This document shows positions 1 through 6,183 of a DNA stretch of 6,942 nucleotides, piece after piece (the first letter of the stretch is position 1; the number at the start of each line of letters is the position of its first letter). Position numbers and translations under genes: made by a program. The notes beneath the pieces were generated by a model that was not told where the DNA came from, made no database searches, and saw only the letters and a list, made by a program, of their open reading frames with translations. Source of the DNA: Rhodospirillaceae bacterium (GTDB taxonomy: Bacteria > Pseudomonadota > Alphaproteobacteria > Thalassobaculales > Thalassobaculaceae); NCBI GenBank assembly GCA_002730675.1, contig PCAV01000055.1, forward strand, positions 2,131 to 9,072. Direction: 5' to 3'.

Positions 1-549
1 CATTACAACTGCGTAGCGATCCCAAAGAAGAAAACCAAGAACCAAAATCACAGCATGCAGAGAGCCGCCAACCAAGGCAACAACAGCTAACGCCACTAAT
101 ACGATGGGCATCGACAGTCTAGTTGTTATAATAAAGGTAATTACCGCATCAACACGTCCGCCGAAATAACCTGCAGTAATACCTAACGCAGACCCTATAA
201 TGCCTGATATAATAGCGGTACAGACCCCAATCATTAACGAAATTTGAGCCCCATAAATAAGCCTGCTCAAATAATCACGGCCTAAGTTATCCGTCCCTAG
301 AATATGTTTCGGATTATGTTCCTCCATCCAAAACGGTGGAAGTAAGCGTTTAGAAAGATCTTGAGCAAAAGGGTCATGCGGAGCTAGAAACGGTGCAAAT
401 AAAGCCATAAAAACTATGGCACCTAAAACTGTCCCTCCAATTAAGATGGAGTTGTGTGCAGAAATTCGGCGGAAGAGGTGCCTCGTCATATTGCTACGAA
501 GCGCTTCATCCGGATCAAGTTTTTGTTGGTCAGCGGAAATATTGCTCAA
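1..549 (-). CDS. Peptide-type ABC transporter permease, DppC/OppC family (3' end cut off)
   Basis: This is the second inner-membrane permease of a Dpp/Opp-type importer, the partner of the permease encoded just upstream. 183 codons are visible, against a usual family length near 280-300, so the C-terminal third lies beyond position 1. A short cytoplasmic N-terminus is followed by a membrane segment at about residues 36-56. The family hallmark HILGTDNLGRDYLSRLIYG comes next, at about residues 88-106, followed by hydrophobic segments. The visible part stops at WDRYAVVM, where the cytoplasmic EAA coupling loop should begin. I chose the TTG at 547-549 because a GAGGA Shine-Dalgarno (557-561) lies 7 bases upstream. 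The frame is closed by TAA just above it, with no ATG between. The first in-frame ATG (487-489) has no ribosome site and would remove 20 residues. The Shine-Dalgarno lies just past the end of the upstream permease gene, suggesting coupled translation. Family certain, substrate unknown. Confidence 0.9.
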   Translation of the reverse strand, partial: MSNISADQQKLDPDEALRSNMTRHLFRRISAHNSILIGGTVLGAIVFMALFAPFLAPHDPFAQDLSKRLLPPFWMEEHNPKHILGTDNLGRDYLSRLIYGAQISLMIGVCTAIISGIIGSALGITAGYFGGRVDAVITFIITTRLSMPIVLVALAVVALVGGSLHAVILVLGFLLWDRYAVVM

Positions 550-556
550 GCTTTGA

Positions 557-561
557 TCCTC
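557..561 (-). promoter_or_regulatory. Shine-Dalgarno site fixing the TTG start of the second permease
   Basis: Read on the minus strand this is GAGGA, 7 bases before the TTG at 547-549. It lies immediately after the stop codon (563-565) of the preceding permease gene. An ATG at 561-563 overlaps that stop as TGATG, but it reads only five codons before a stop in another frame. It is therefore not the start of the permease. Confidence 0.7.
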
Positions 562-562
562 A

Positions 563-1480
563 TCAACTTACTCGTATACGGGGATCAAGCCACGCATTTA
601 CAAGGTCTGATATAAAGGTTAATCCGACATAGAATAAACAAACAATAAGTAAAATCGCCTGAATGACCGCTATATCGTTCCTTAGAATTGATTCCCACGC
701 CAAATAGCCTATGCCCTGCATCGCGAAGACAGATTCTATAACTATGGCTCCCGAAAGCATGTGCCCAAATTGAACCGAGGCCAGAGCTACAACTGGTATA
801 ACTGCGTTTCTTAGGGCATGTTTGAACAATACGCGTAGAGGTTTTAATCCCTTAGCATAAGCTGTTCGAATATAATCTCCTGCGAGAACTTCTAACATTC
901 CAGATCGGGTTAGTCTCATTATGGGTGGTGTCGAATAATATCCTAGAGTAAAAGCTGGCAAAATAAAGTGTTGCCAGCTTTCATCCCCACTTATAGGCGT
1001 TAATCTCAGAATTAGGCCAAACAAAACCATTAGCATTAATCCCATCCAGAAAGTAGGAATTGCCTGTCCTGCGACCGCTATCGACATGGATATACGATCA
1101 ATCCAAGAATCTGGTTTTAAGGCCGAAATTACACCAAAAGGTATTCCTATAAGTAGGGAAATAATAAGTCCGGAAAAAGCAAGTTGAAGCGTAGTAGGTA
1201 ACCGCATGGCGACTAATTCGCCAACCGTCTCTGGAAAATATAGTGAAGCACCAAAATCCCCTCTGAGTGCATCGAATAACCAGTCTGCATACTGGATAAT
1301 CAGTGGACGGTCTAATCCATATATTTTCTTGATATCCGCTATTTCCTGTGCGTTAGCATCTTCGCCAGCAAGAGCAGTTGCAAGGTCACCCGACATTCGC
1401 ACTAGGAAAAATGCTATTACCGAAACAGTGAAGGCAACTAAAATTACTAAGAAAATCCGCCTTACAGTAAAATTTAGCAT
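563..1480 (-). CDS. Peptide-type ABC transporter permease, DppB/OppB family
   Basis: This 305-residue integral inner-membrane protein forms half of the translocation channel of a Dpp/Opp-type importer. It is full length for the family (about 300-340). The N-terminus VRRIFLVILVAFTVSVIAFF is the first membrane segment. It is followed by a periplasmic stretch with the family motifs IYGLDRPL and LRGDFGASL (residues 53-80). Further membrane segments lie at roughly 100-121, 136-160, 172-190, 226-248 and 273-295. The cytoplasmic EAA loop that docks on the ATPase is at about 202-230 (DYIRTAYAKGL, then RNAVIPV). The ATG start has only a weak GGGTG upstream. The gene follows the binding-protein gene by 86 bases that contain a hairpin, and the next permease begins just after its stop. 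The family and orientation are secure. The transported substrate cannot be read from the sequence. Confidence 0.95.
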   Translation of the reverse strand: MLNFTVRRIFLVILVAFTVSVIAFFLVRMSGDLATALAGEDANAQEIADIKKIYGLDRPLIIQYADWLFDALRGDFGASLYFPETVGELVAMRLPTTLQLAFSGLIISLLIGIPFGVISALKPDSWIDRISMSIAVAGQAIPTFWMGLMLMVLFGLILRLTPISGDESWQHFILPAFTLGYYSTPPIMRLTRSGMLEVLAGDYIRTAYAKGLKPLRVLFKHALRNAVIPVVALASVQFGHMLSGAIVIESVFAMQGIGYLAWESILRNDIAVIQAILLIVCLFYVGLTFISDLVNAWLDPRIRVS

Positions 1481-1523
1481 TCAGAGCACCCGTAAATTTG
1501 GTGTGGTATTATTCTAAGGTTAT

Positions 1524-1556
1524 GAAAAGCTGGTCTTTTAAAAAAACCAGCTTTTC
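1524..1556 (-). terminator. Intercistronic hairpin between binding-protein and permease genes
   Basis: A perfect 11-bp inverted repeat, GAAAAGCTGGT (1524-1534) and ACCAGCTTTTC (1546-1556), encloses an 11-base loop rich in T and A. Some loop bases could pair further. It starts about 10 bases after the binding-protein stop codon. On the minus strand no T-run follows the stem, only the TTTT within the 3' arm. It is therefore more likely a partial terminator or a 3' end that protects the upstream message than a full stop. Hairpins at this place are known in other binding-protein-dependent operons, where they let the binding protein be made in excess over the permeases. That role here is inference. 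Confidence 0.6.
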
Positions 1557-1566
1557 CAGAACCTGT

Positions 1567-3078
1567 TTATTTCCACTTCGCTCGGTACAAATGTACTATC
1601 TCATCGGGCGTAGTTTGGAAATCTAAGTCATCACTCATGCCGTAATAATACGCATAGCTAAATAACGGCAGGGCGTGCGCTCGCTCAGCAATTAGGCGAA
1701 GGGCTTCGCTGTAATTCTTCTTTCTATCCTCCACAACGATTGTGCCATCTCCAGCATCTAAATATTTTTTTACATCTGGGTCTAAGGCAAGGTCGTCGGA
1801 ACTATGATTGAAAAAGTACGATGTGATCCTAAAGACGTCGTTCACTGAACCTGAGCCCCAAGTCATAAAATTGAAAGGAACCTCGTCCTTTCGCACTTTA
1901 TCACGAAGCGCACTATATTTCATCCATTCCATATTAGCTTTAATACCAACCTCGGCCATGAAACCCATCATCGCTTCTGCAAAATTTCTATTTCTGTAAG
2001 CATAGAAATCTATTTCGAAACCATTTGGATAACCTGCTTCTGCAAGAAGTTGTTTTGCCCTCGCGGGATCATAATTATATTTGGGTGCATTAGGTGATTC
2101 GCAGCCGACTTGAGTGGGGTAACAAAATAGGTCAAGAACTTGACCGCCACCTTGTAGATTAACCGCGATTGATTCCCTATCGATCGCATGACTAATAGCT
2201 TGCCGCACCTTGATGTTTTTTAATGGGTGATCTCCAGTACTTCCAGAGCTATCAAATTGAAGATAACCAACTCTCATGGTTTCGCCAGCTACTGCTCTAA
2301 CGCCACGAACTCTGTTGAGCTTTTTACCTTGTTCTTTGTTAAGTCGCCAAATTAAGTCAGCATTCCCACTCATTAACTCCGCTATTTGAGTATTTGGTTC
2401 ATCGACAAAGCGCATCAAGACTTTGCTGATATTAGCCTTACCTTTTGCGCCACCAAAATAACTCTCATTTCTCTCAAGAGCCAAATGCTTTCCAGGTACA
2501 ACCTCCGCAGCTTTGTAGGGACCCGTTCCAATTGGAGCTCGAGCAAACCCATTTTTGCCAACCTTTTTATAGTACTCATCGGGATACATGACCACTGCTG
2601 TGGATAGCATTTCCATAGCTGGCGCGAATATTTTACCAAGGTGTAATCGAACAGAGTACTGTCCTGTTTTCTCAGCTTTCTTGGCCCATGATATCAATTT
2701 TCTATTTTTATACTTGTTCTCTGGGTTAAGTATCTCGTTAATTGTGAAGACAACATCATCTGCGTCGAACTTTTCTCCATTATGGAAAACGACATCTTTT
2801 CGTAGAGTAATATCGATCGTCGTAGGGTTAGAGTACTCCATCTTTGTAGCTAGGTGTGGTTTAAATTCCCCAGTCTCTAAATCTCTCCAATAAAGACTAT
2901 CCCAAATATGTCTCGATAAGATCACTCCTTCTCTAAGAGTTTGATCATAATAATTATAAGTTGGCGGCTCAAATTTAGTTACCCATACTAAGGTGTCATT
3001 TTCCTTGCCCGCGTGAGCCGCACTTAGGCCAAACAAAGAAGCTATCAGAAAAGATATAAATTTTGTCCACTTATTCAT
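1567..3078 (-). CDS. Periplasmic solute-binding protein, family 5 (DppA/OppA-like)
   Basis: This is the periplasmic receptor that captures the solute and hands it to the permeases encoded downstream. From the ATG at 3076-3078 it has 503 residues, the usual family length. The signal peptide is MNKWTKFISFLIASLFGLSA followed by AHA, cleaved after residue 23. There is no lipobox cysteine, so it should be a soluble periplasmic protein. Family-5 marks are DITLRKDVVFHNGEKFDADDV (about 89-108), IGTGPYK (about 183-189), KVRQAISHAIDRES (about 290-303) and AKQLLAEAGYPNGFEI (about 341-356). Two cysteines in CYPTQVGC (about 319 and 326) could form a disulfide. A TTG at 3088-3090 would add four residues but has no ribosome site. 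The ATG has a short GGA 7 bases upstream and gives a cleaner signal peptide. The family spans peptides, opines, nickel and other solutes, so the ligand is not assigned. Confidence 0.95.
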   Translation of the reverse strand: MNKWTKFISFLIASLFGLSAAHAGKENDTLVWVTKFEPPTYNYYDQTLREGVILSRHIWDSLYWRDLETGEFKPHLATKMEYSNPTTIDITLRKDVVFHNGEKFDADDVVFTINEILNPENKYKNRKLISWAKKAEKTGQYSVRLHLGKIFAPAMEMLSTAVVMYPDEYYKKVGKNGFARAPIGTGPYKAAEVVPGKHLALERNESYFGGAKGKANISKVLMRFVDEPNTQIAELMSGNADLIWRLNKEQGKKLNRVRGVRAVAGETMRVGYLQFDSSGSTGDHPLKNIKVRQAISHAIDRESIAVNLQGGGQVLDLFCYPTQVGCESPNAPKYNYDPARAKQLLAEAGYPNGFEIDFYAYRNRNFAEAMMGFMAEVGIKANMEWMKYSALRDKVRKDEVPFNFMTWGSGSVNDVFRITSYFFNHSSDDLALDPDVKKYLDAGDGTIVVEDRKKNYSEALRLIAERAHALPLFSYAYYYGMSDDLDFQTTPDEIVHLYRAKWK

Positions 3079-3146
3079 TACATTATCCAATCAGCGGTTA
3101 TTAATTACAAATATCCAATGAATACGGTTACTAACATTAAATACAA

Positions 3147-3161
3147 TTGAGCGTCTCTCAA
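3147..3161. promoter_or_regulatory. Small inverted repeat in the operon leader, possible operator or hairpin
   Basis: TTGAG (3147-3151) and CTCAA (3157-3161) form a perfect 5-bp dyad around CGTCT. It lies about 13-27 bases downstream of the start site predicted for the 3181-3208 promoter. It also overlaps the -10 position of the alternative TTGACA promoter. It could be a half-site pair for a regulator, a short leader hairpin, or chance in AT-rich DNA. Confidence 0.25.
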
Positions 3162-3180
3162 GCTTTAATGTCAATGGCAA

Positions 3181-3208
3181 ATTATAGTAAACATACTTAT
3201 GGTTTCAA
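3181..3208 (-). promoter_or_regulatory. Sigma70-type promoter of the binding-protein/permease operon
   Basis: On the minus strand a -35 box TTGAAA (3203-3208, 5 of 6 consensus) is separated by 16 bases from a perfect -10 box TATAAT (3181-3186). Transcription would start near 3174, giving a 5' leader of about 95 bases before the ATG at 3078. A second box identical to the -35 consensus (TTGACA, 3169-3174) lies downstream, but only CTCAAT stands 17 bases below it, so it is a poorer candidate. This was called from sequence only. Confidence 0.5.
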
Positions 3209-3397
3209 AAGCCCATCTATCTGACATCTGCAAATTTATTTAACAAAATGATGAGTTTTCAGTATCTCACCCTTTGCTAAATTGTGCTGATCTTTGGGAC
3301 TCAAATTGTAAACGATTTAAATTATAGCATCGACTTATTATTATGGTATGCTTTTTAACAATTTTGAATAATGTGACGTTAGATTTAATTCCTCAAA

Positions 3398-3403
3398 AGA
3401 AGG
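3398..3403 (+). promoter_or_regulatory. Shine-Dalgarno site of the amidase gene
   Basis: AGAAGG lies 7 bases before a TTG (3411-3413) and 10 bases before the adjacent ATG (3414-3416), in the same frame. Both starts can be served by it. I prefer the ATG by codon, although the spacing is slightly better for the TTG. The two proteins differ by a single residue. Confidence 0.55.
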
Positions 3404-3413
3404 CTTTTGTTTG

Positions 3414-4808
3414 ATGATTCGATACAACATTAACAATTTCAAAATGCAAACATATTTTGATGCTACCAAAGAATTCGCAACCTCTGAGCGAACGCCCAGA
3501 GCATTTTTAGAAGACTGCTTGGAGCAAATAGACGCTAGAGAATCAGAAATAAAAGCTTTTGTGACGATCCAGCCCGAAAAAGCAAGGCAATTAGCCGATG
3601 AAAGCAGTCAACGGTGGGCTAATAACCAACAATTATCTGCCATAGATGGAATGCCAATTGGTATTAAAGATTTGTTAGAGACATCCGATATGCCAACCGA
3701 AATGGGATGCGAAGCCTATAAGGGCTTTTCTCCCGGAAACGATAATGCTTTGGTCTCTGCGCTGAGAAATGCCGGTGCTATCATTCTTGGAAAAACAGTG
3801 ACAGCTGAGCTGGGTGGCTCTCATCCAGGCCCAACAAAGAATCCCTTTGATCTTGATCGAACGCCCGGGGGTTCTTCGTCAGGATCTGCAGCAGCAGTAG
3901 CGGCTAGCATGGTTCCAGTTGCTATTGGTTCTCAGGTCGGAGGTTCCATAATACGGCCAGCAGGATATTGTGGGAATTTTGCTTTAAAGCCGAGTCAAGG
4001 AGGCTTACATCGGGGGGAACGTCAGACAACGTCAATGAGTACTCACGGCCCACATGCTGGTTCAATTGAAGATATGTGGCAAGTCGCCATCGAAATAGCC
4101 AAACGAACGGGCGGTGACCCAGGCTACATTGGATTACAAGGCCCTGACACGCCTCCAAAGGCTATAAAGCCATCAAGACTTATTTTCTTAGAAACGGAGG
4201 GCTGGTCCGTCCTTGACCCAAAAAGCAAAGAAGCCTTCGGTATCTTATTGTCCCAAATCGAAAGTAATGGAATAACGATTATAAAACGCTCAATGTCTGA
4301 CGTGGTCGAGGAATTTGAAAAAACAATTAGCAATGCAAGCATAATTGCCAATTCTATAACAAGCTGGGAAAATCATTGGGGGCATCGTAATTTAGTGACG
4401 AACTCTCCAGAAGGAGTAAGTCAACGATTAAAGAAAGTACTAGCAAAAGCAGAATTAATGACCCCCGAAGATTATAGAAGCTTTCTTCTATTGAGACGTT
4501 ATGCACGAGAAGCACATAAGTTTTGTGCCCCTTTAGCAGATGCTGCTATAACATTATCATGCCCAGGGCCTGCCTCATTATGGGACGGAGATAAAGATGA
4601 AACCAATTTGGCTCCCCGGCCAACTGGGGATCCCATTTTTAACTTCGCCTCGTCGATCGTTGGCGCGCCTTGCGTTACTATCCCCATGCTAAGTGTCAAT
4701 AATCTCCCCGTAGGCGTTCAAGTTATCGCACAAAGAGAACAAGATGCCTGGGCAACATCATTGGCAAAGTGGATCTATGAAACGATACCCCCGGTCTCAG
4801 TTAGCTAA
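3414..4808 (+). CDS. Amidase-signature family hydrolase
   Basis: This is a cytoplasmic hydrolase of a carboxamide bond, releasing an acid and ammonia or an amine. It has 464 residues, normal for the family, and no signal peptide. The Ser-cisSer-Lys triad is complete: Lys85 in MPIGIKDLL, Ser154 in the glycine/serine-rich run PGGSSSGSAAAVAA, and nucleophile Ser178 in VGGSIIRPAGYCG. The Lys-to-Ser and Ser-to-Ser spacings (69 and 24) match those I recall for malonamidase E2 (Lys62, Ser131, Ser155), and the IRPA.YCG form also resembles that enzyme. This suggests a stand-alone small-molecule amidase rather than GatA of the tRNA amidotransferase. No GatB or GatC gene is nearby. It is divergent from the binding-protein gene and convergent with the transporter ATPase gene. 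I infer that it acts on an imported amide or its breakdown product. The true substrate is unknown. Confidence 0.92.
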   Translation: MIRYNINNFKMQTYFDATKEFATSERTPRAFLEDCLEQIDARESEIKAFVTIQPEKARQLADESSQRWANNQQLSAIDGMPIGIKDLLETSDMPTEMGCEAYKGFSPGNDNALVSALRNAGAIILGKTVTAELGGSHPGPTKNPFDLDRTPGGSSSGSAAAVAASMVPVAIGSQVGGSIIRPAGYCGNFALKPSQGGLHRGERQTTSMSTHGPHAGSIEDMWQVAIEIAKRTGGDPGYIGLQGPDTPPKAIKPSRLIFLETEGWSVLDPKSKEAFGILLSQIESNGITIIKRSMSDVVEEFEKTISNASIIANSITSWENHWGHRNLVTNSPEGVSQRLKKVLAKAELMTPEDYRSFLLLRRYAREAHKFCAPLADAAITLSCPGPASLWDGDKDETNLAPRPTGDPIFNFASSIVGAPCVTIPMLSVNNLPVGVQVIAQREQDAWATSLAKWIYETIPPVSVS

Positions 4809-4809
4809 G

Positions 4810-4848
4810 CTCTTAACGTGTGAGAGATTAAATTGCCAACCACGGCAA
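4810..4848. terminator. Two weak hairpins between convergent genes, possible terminator
   Basis: The 67-base gap between the amidase and ATPase stop codons holds two modest dyads. CTCTTA/TGAGAG (4810-4815 with 4821-4826, one G-U pair, loop ACGTG) begins two bases after the amidase stop. TTGCC/GGCAA (4833-4837 with 4844-4848) has a 6-base loop. On the minus strand the second is followed by TTT only. Neither has the strong stem and long T-run of a textbook terminator. They are listed because a convergent pair needs a stop here. Confidence 0.25.
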
Positions 4849-4875
4849 GAACCATTTGGAGCAATAACTTTTAAA

Positions 4876-5925
4876 TCAAACTACTTTCGAACAAGAAATG
4901 GTTACGTTTGACTTAGATAAACATTGTTCGCAGCAAAAACGAACACAGTGACCAGGAGATCCTCCAACTTGAAAGGAATATTTTTTATCTTCAATCGGTA
5001 ATAAAGAAATTGTTTGGTCGGTGTCATTTTTCATCGAACTAGCCCATCTCCCGTCAAAACGACACCCATTGAAATTGCCAATGAGCGATGGAACTATCCC
5101 GGGTATTGTACCCAGCGGATCTCCTCTTTTAACTTTTCCAGGGACAGGAATACAACTCATTAATCCCTTCGTGTAGGGATGGGTAGGGTTATCAAAAACC
5201 TGATGAACTGTCCCCTCTTCTACAATTTGACCCGCATACATCACAGCCACTCTATCGGCCATTCGAGCAACAACTCCCATATCATGAGTAATTAATAATA
5301 AACCCATTCCTAAATCACTCTGTAATTCCTTTAGAAGTGATAATATCTGTGCTTGTATTGTAACATCTAGGGCTGTTGTGGGCTCATCGGCAATGATTAG
5401 GTCGGGCCCGCACATCAAAGACATGGCAATCATTACTCTTTGCCTCAATCCGCCAGACAGTTGATGCGGGTATTGACGTAACCGATTTTCAGCATCGTTA
5501 ATGCCTACTTTTTGCAACAGTTCGATCGCTCTATCTCTAGCTGCCCCTATTGAGACTCTCTTATGACGCAGCATTGCTTCCATCAATTGATTACCAATCG
5601 TGTATGCTGGATTCAGAGATGTCATCGGCTCCTGAAATATCATAGCCATCTTATAACCGCGTATATCGGACATTTTGTTTTGGGAGTAATTTAAGATACT
5701 AGTTCCAGCCAAATCTAATGCTGTTACGGTCTTATTGGCAGCTTTGGGCAGTAAATCCATTATAGCCAGCGATGTAAGCGATTTTCCGCAACCTGACTCG
5801 CCGACGATACATAATGTCTCGCCCCTATTAACATGCAGCGTTATACCATCCACCGCATGAAGAACGCCTTCAGCCAGAGGAATATCGATAAATAAATTTT
5901 CGACATTCAATACTTTTTCAACCAT
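4876..5925 (-). CDS. Peptide-type ABC transporter ATPase, DppD/OppD family
   Basis: This cytoplasmic ATPase would drive a Dpp/Opp-type importer, normally as a heterodimer with a DppF/OppF partner. At 349 residues it is full length. It has Walker A GESGCGKS (42-49), a Q-loop FQEPMTSLNP (Q98), the ABC signature LSGGLRQR (156-163), Walker B LIIADEP (176-182) and the switch histidine in ITHD (H214), so catalysis should be intact. The C-terminal oligopeptide-transporter extension starts at NPTHPYTKGL and includes TIPGIVPS and GCRF (287-290). That extension usually carries four cysteines that can hold an iron-sulfur cluster. Here only Cys288 is in place: the next expected positions are Trp294, Asp301 and Phe330, with extra cysteines at 327, 331, 332, 335 and 345. 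The gene is separated from the permease genes by the opposing amidase. The ATG has no close Shine-Dalgarno, but the N-terminus aligns naturally with the family. Confidence 0.93.
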   Translation of the reverse strand: MVEKVLNVENLFIDIPLAEGVLHAVDGITLHVNRGETLCIVGESGCGKSLTSLAIMDLLPKAANKTVTALDLAGTSILNYSQNKMSDIRGYKMAMIFQEPMTSLNPAYTIGNQLMEAMLRHKRVSIGAARDRAIELLQKVGINDAENRLRQYPHQLSGGLRQRVMIAMSLMCGPDLIIADEPTTALDVTIQAQILSLLKELQSDLGMGLLLITHDMGVVARMADRVAVMYAGQIVEEGTVHQVFDNPTHPYTKGLMSCIPVPGKVKRGDPLGTIPGIVPSLIGNFNGCRFDGRWASSMKNDTDQTISLLPIEDKKYSFQVGGSPGHCVRFCCEQCLSKSNVTISCSKVV

Positions 5926-6183
5926 GATTTACAAATTTTCCAAAAGAAAAACACTCCTATAACTTCAATATAACGGTACAGAAGCATAAAATGGAAGAAT
6001 TAAGTAGGCTCTTTACATTATTTATTCTCCTAAAAGACAACAATTATGGCGAGTTGTTATCCGATTGAAATTGTTCACTGAGAATTATGTTCAGTAAAAA
6101 AATGATAGTCTCCAATTCACCTTTTCCCTGGAGCGTTAGCTCAAATTAGTAGTTTTTGAGTCCTCTATTGAACTGGCCGATAA
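5926..6183. other. Gene-free leader upstream of the ATPase gene
   Basis: This AT-rich spacer lies between the helicase stop and the ATPase start, both minus strand. Two AGGAG sequences on the minus strand (5954-5958 and 6027-6031) look like ribosome sites, yet neither is placed to serve the ATPase ATG. A possible -10 box TATATT (5967-5972) has only a poor -35 match. A dyad CTCAAA/TTTGAG (6140-6145 with 6155-6160) and a smaller GAGC/GCTC (6131-6134 with 6139-6142) follow the helicase stop, without a T-run on the minus strand. No RNA gene was recognised. Confidence 0.5.

Larger units (their letters stand above)
3079..3413. other. Divergent intergenic region between transporter operon and amidase
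   Basis: This gene-free, very AT-rich stretch separates two divergently transcribed genes. The left half carries the operon promoter and the small dyad described separately. The right half must hold whatever drives the amidase, but I find no good match there. The best is TTGGGA (3294-3299) with TTAAAT 17 bases later (3317-3322), 4 of 6 in each box, which I do not call as a promoter. No tRNA, repeat array or plausible small gene is seen. Confidence 0.6.

Noticed and set aside
1206..1517. 103-codon plus-strand frame opposite the first permease
   Set aside because: It is a shadow of the permease gene on the other strand, with no domain and no ribosome site. The permease has clear family motifs.
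3306..3352. Promoter for the amidase built from TTGTAA and TATGCT or TATTAT boxes
   Set aside because: No pair of boxes in this stretch has 15-19 base spacing with good matches on both sides.
5907..5987. 26-codon minus-strand frame starting MLLYRYIE that overlaps the ATPase start
   Set aside because: It has no ribosome site and no recognisable similarity, and overlaps a well-supported gene in another frame.
5991..6068. 25-codon plus-strand frame starting MEELSRLF, with AGAAG 7 bases upstream
   Set aside because: It is short and lies opposite the ATPase leader, with no recognisable domain. A frame of this size with a weak ribosome site is expected by chance. Conservation would be needed to revive it.
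6092..6106. ACTGA...TCAGT type dyad next to an A-run, as a terminator for the helicase gene
   Set aside because: The A-run is on the wrong side for leftward transcription. On the minus strand the T-run comes before the stem, so it would not act as an intrinsic terminator for the helicase.
6128..6165. tRNA-like run around GGAGCGTTAGCTCA
   Set aside because: It resembles a tRNA acceptor and D-arm start, but no matching D stem, anticodon arm, T-loop GTTCRA segment or 3' acceptor strand follows on either strand.
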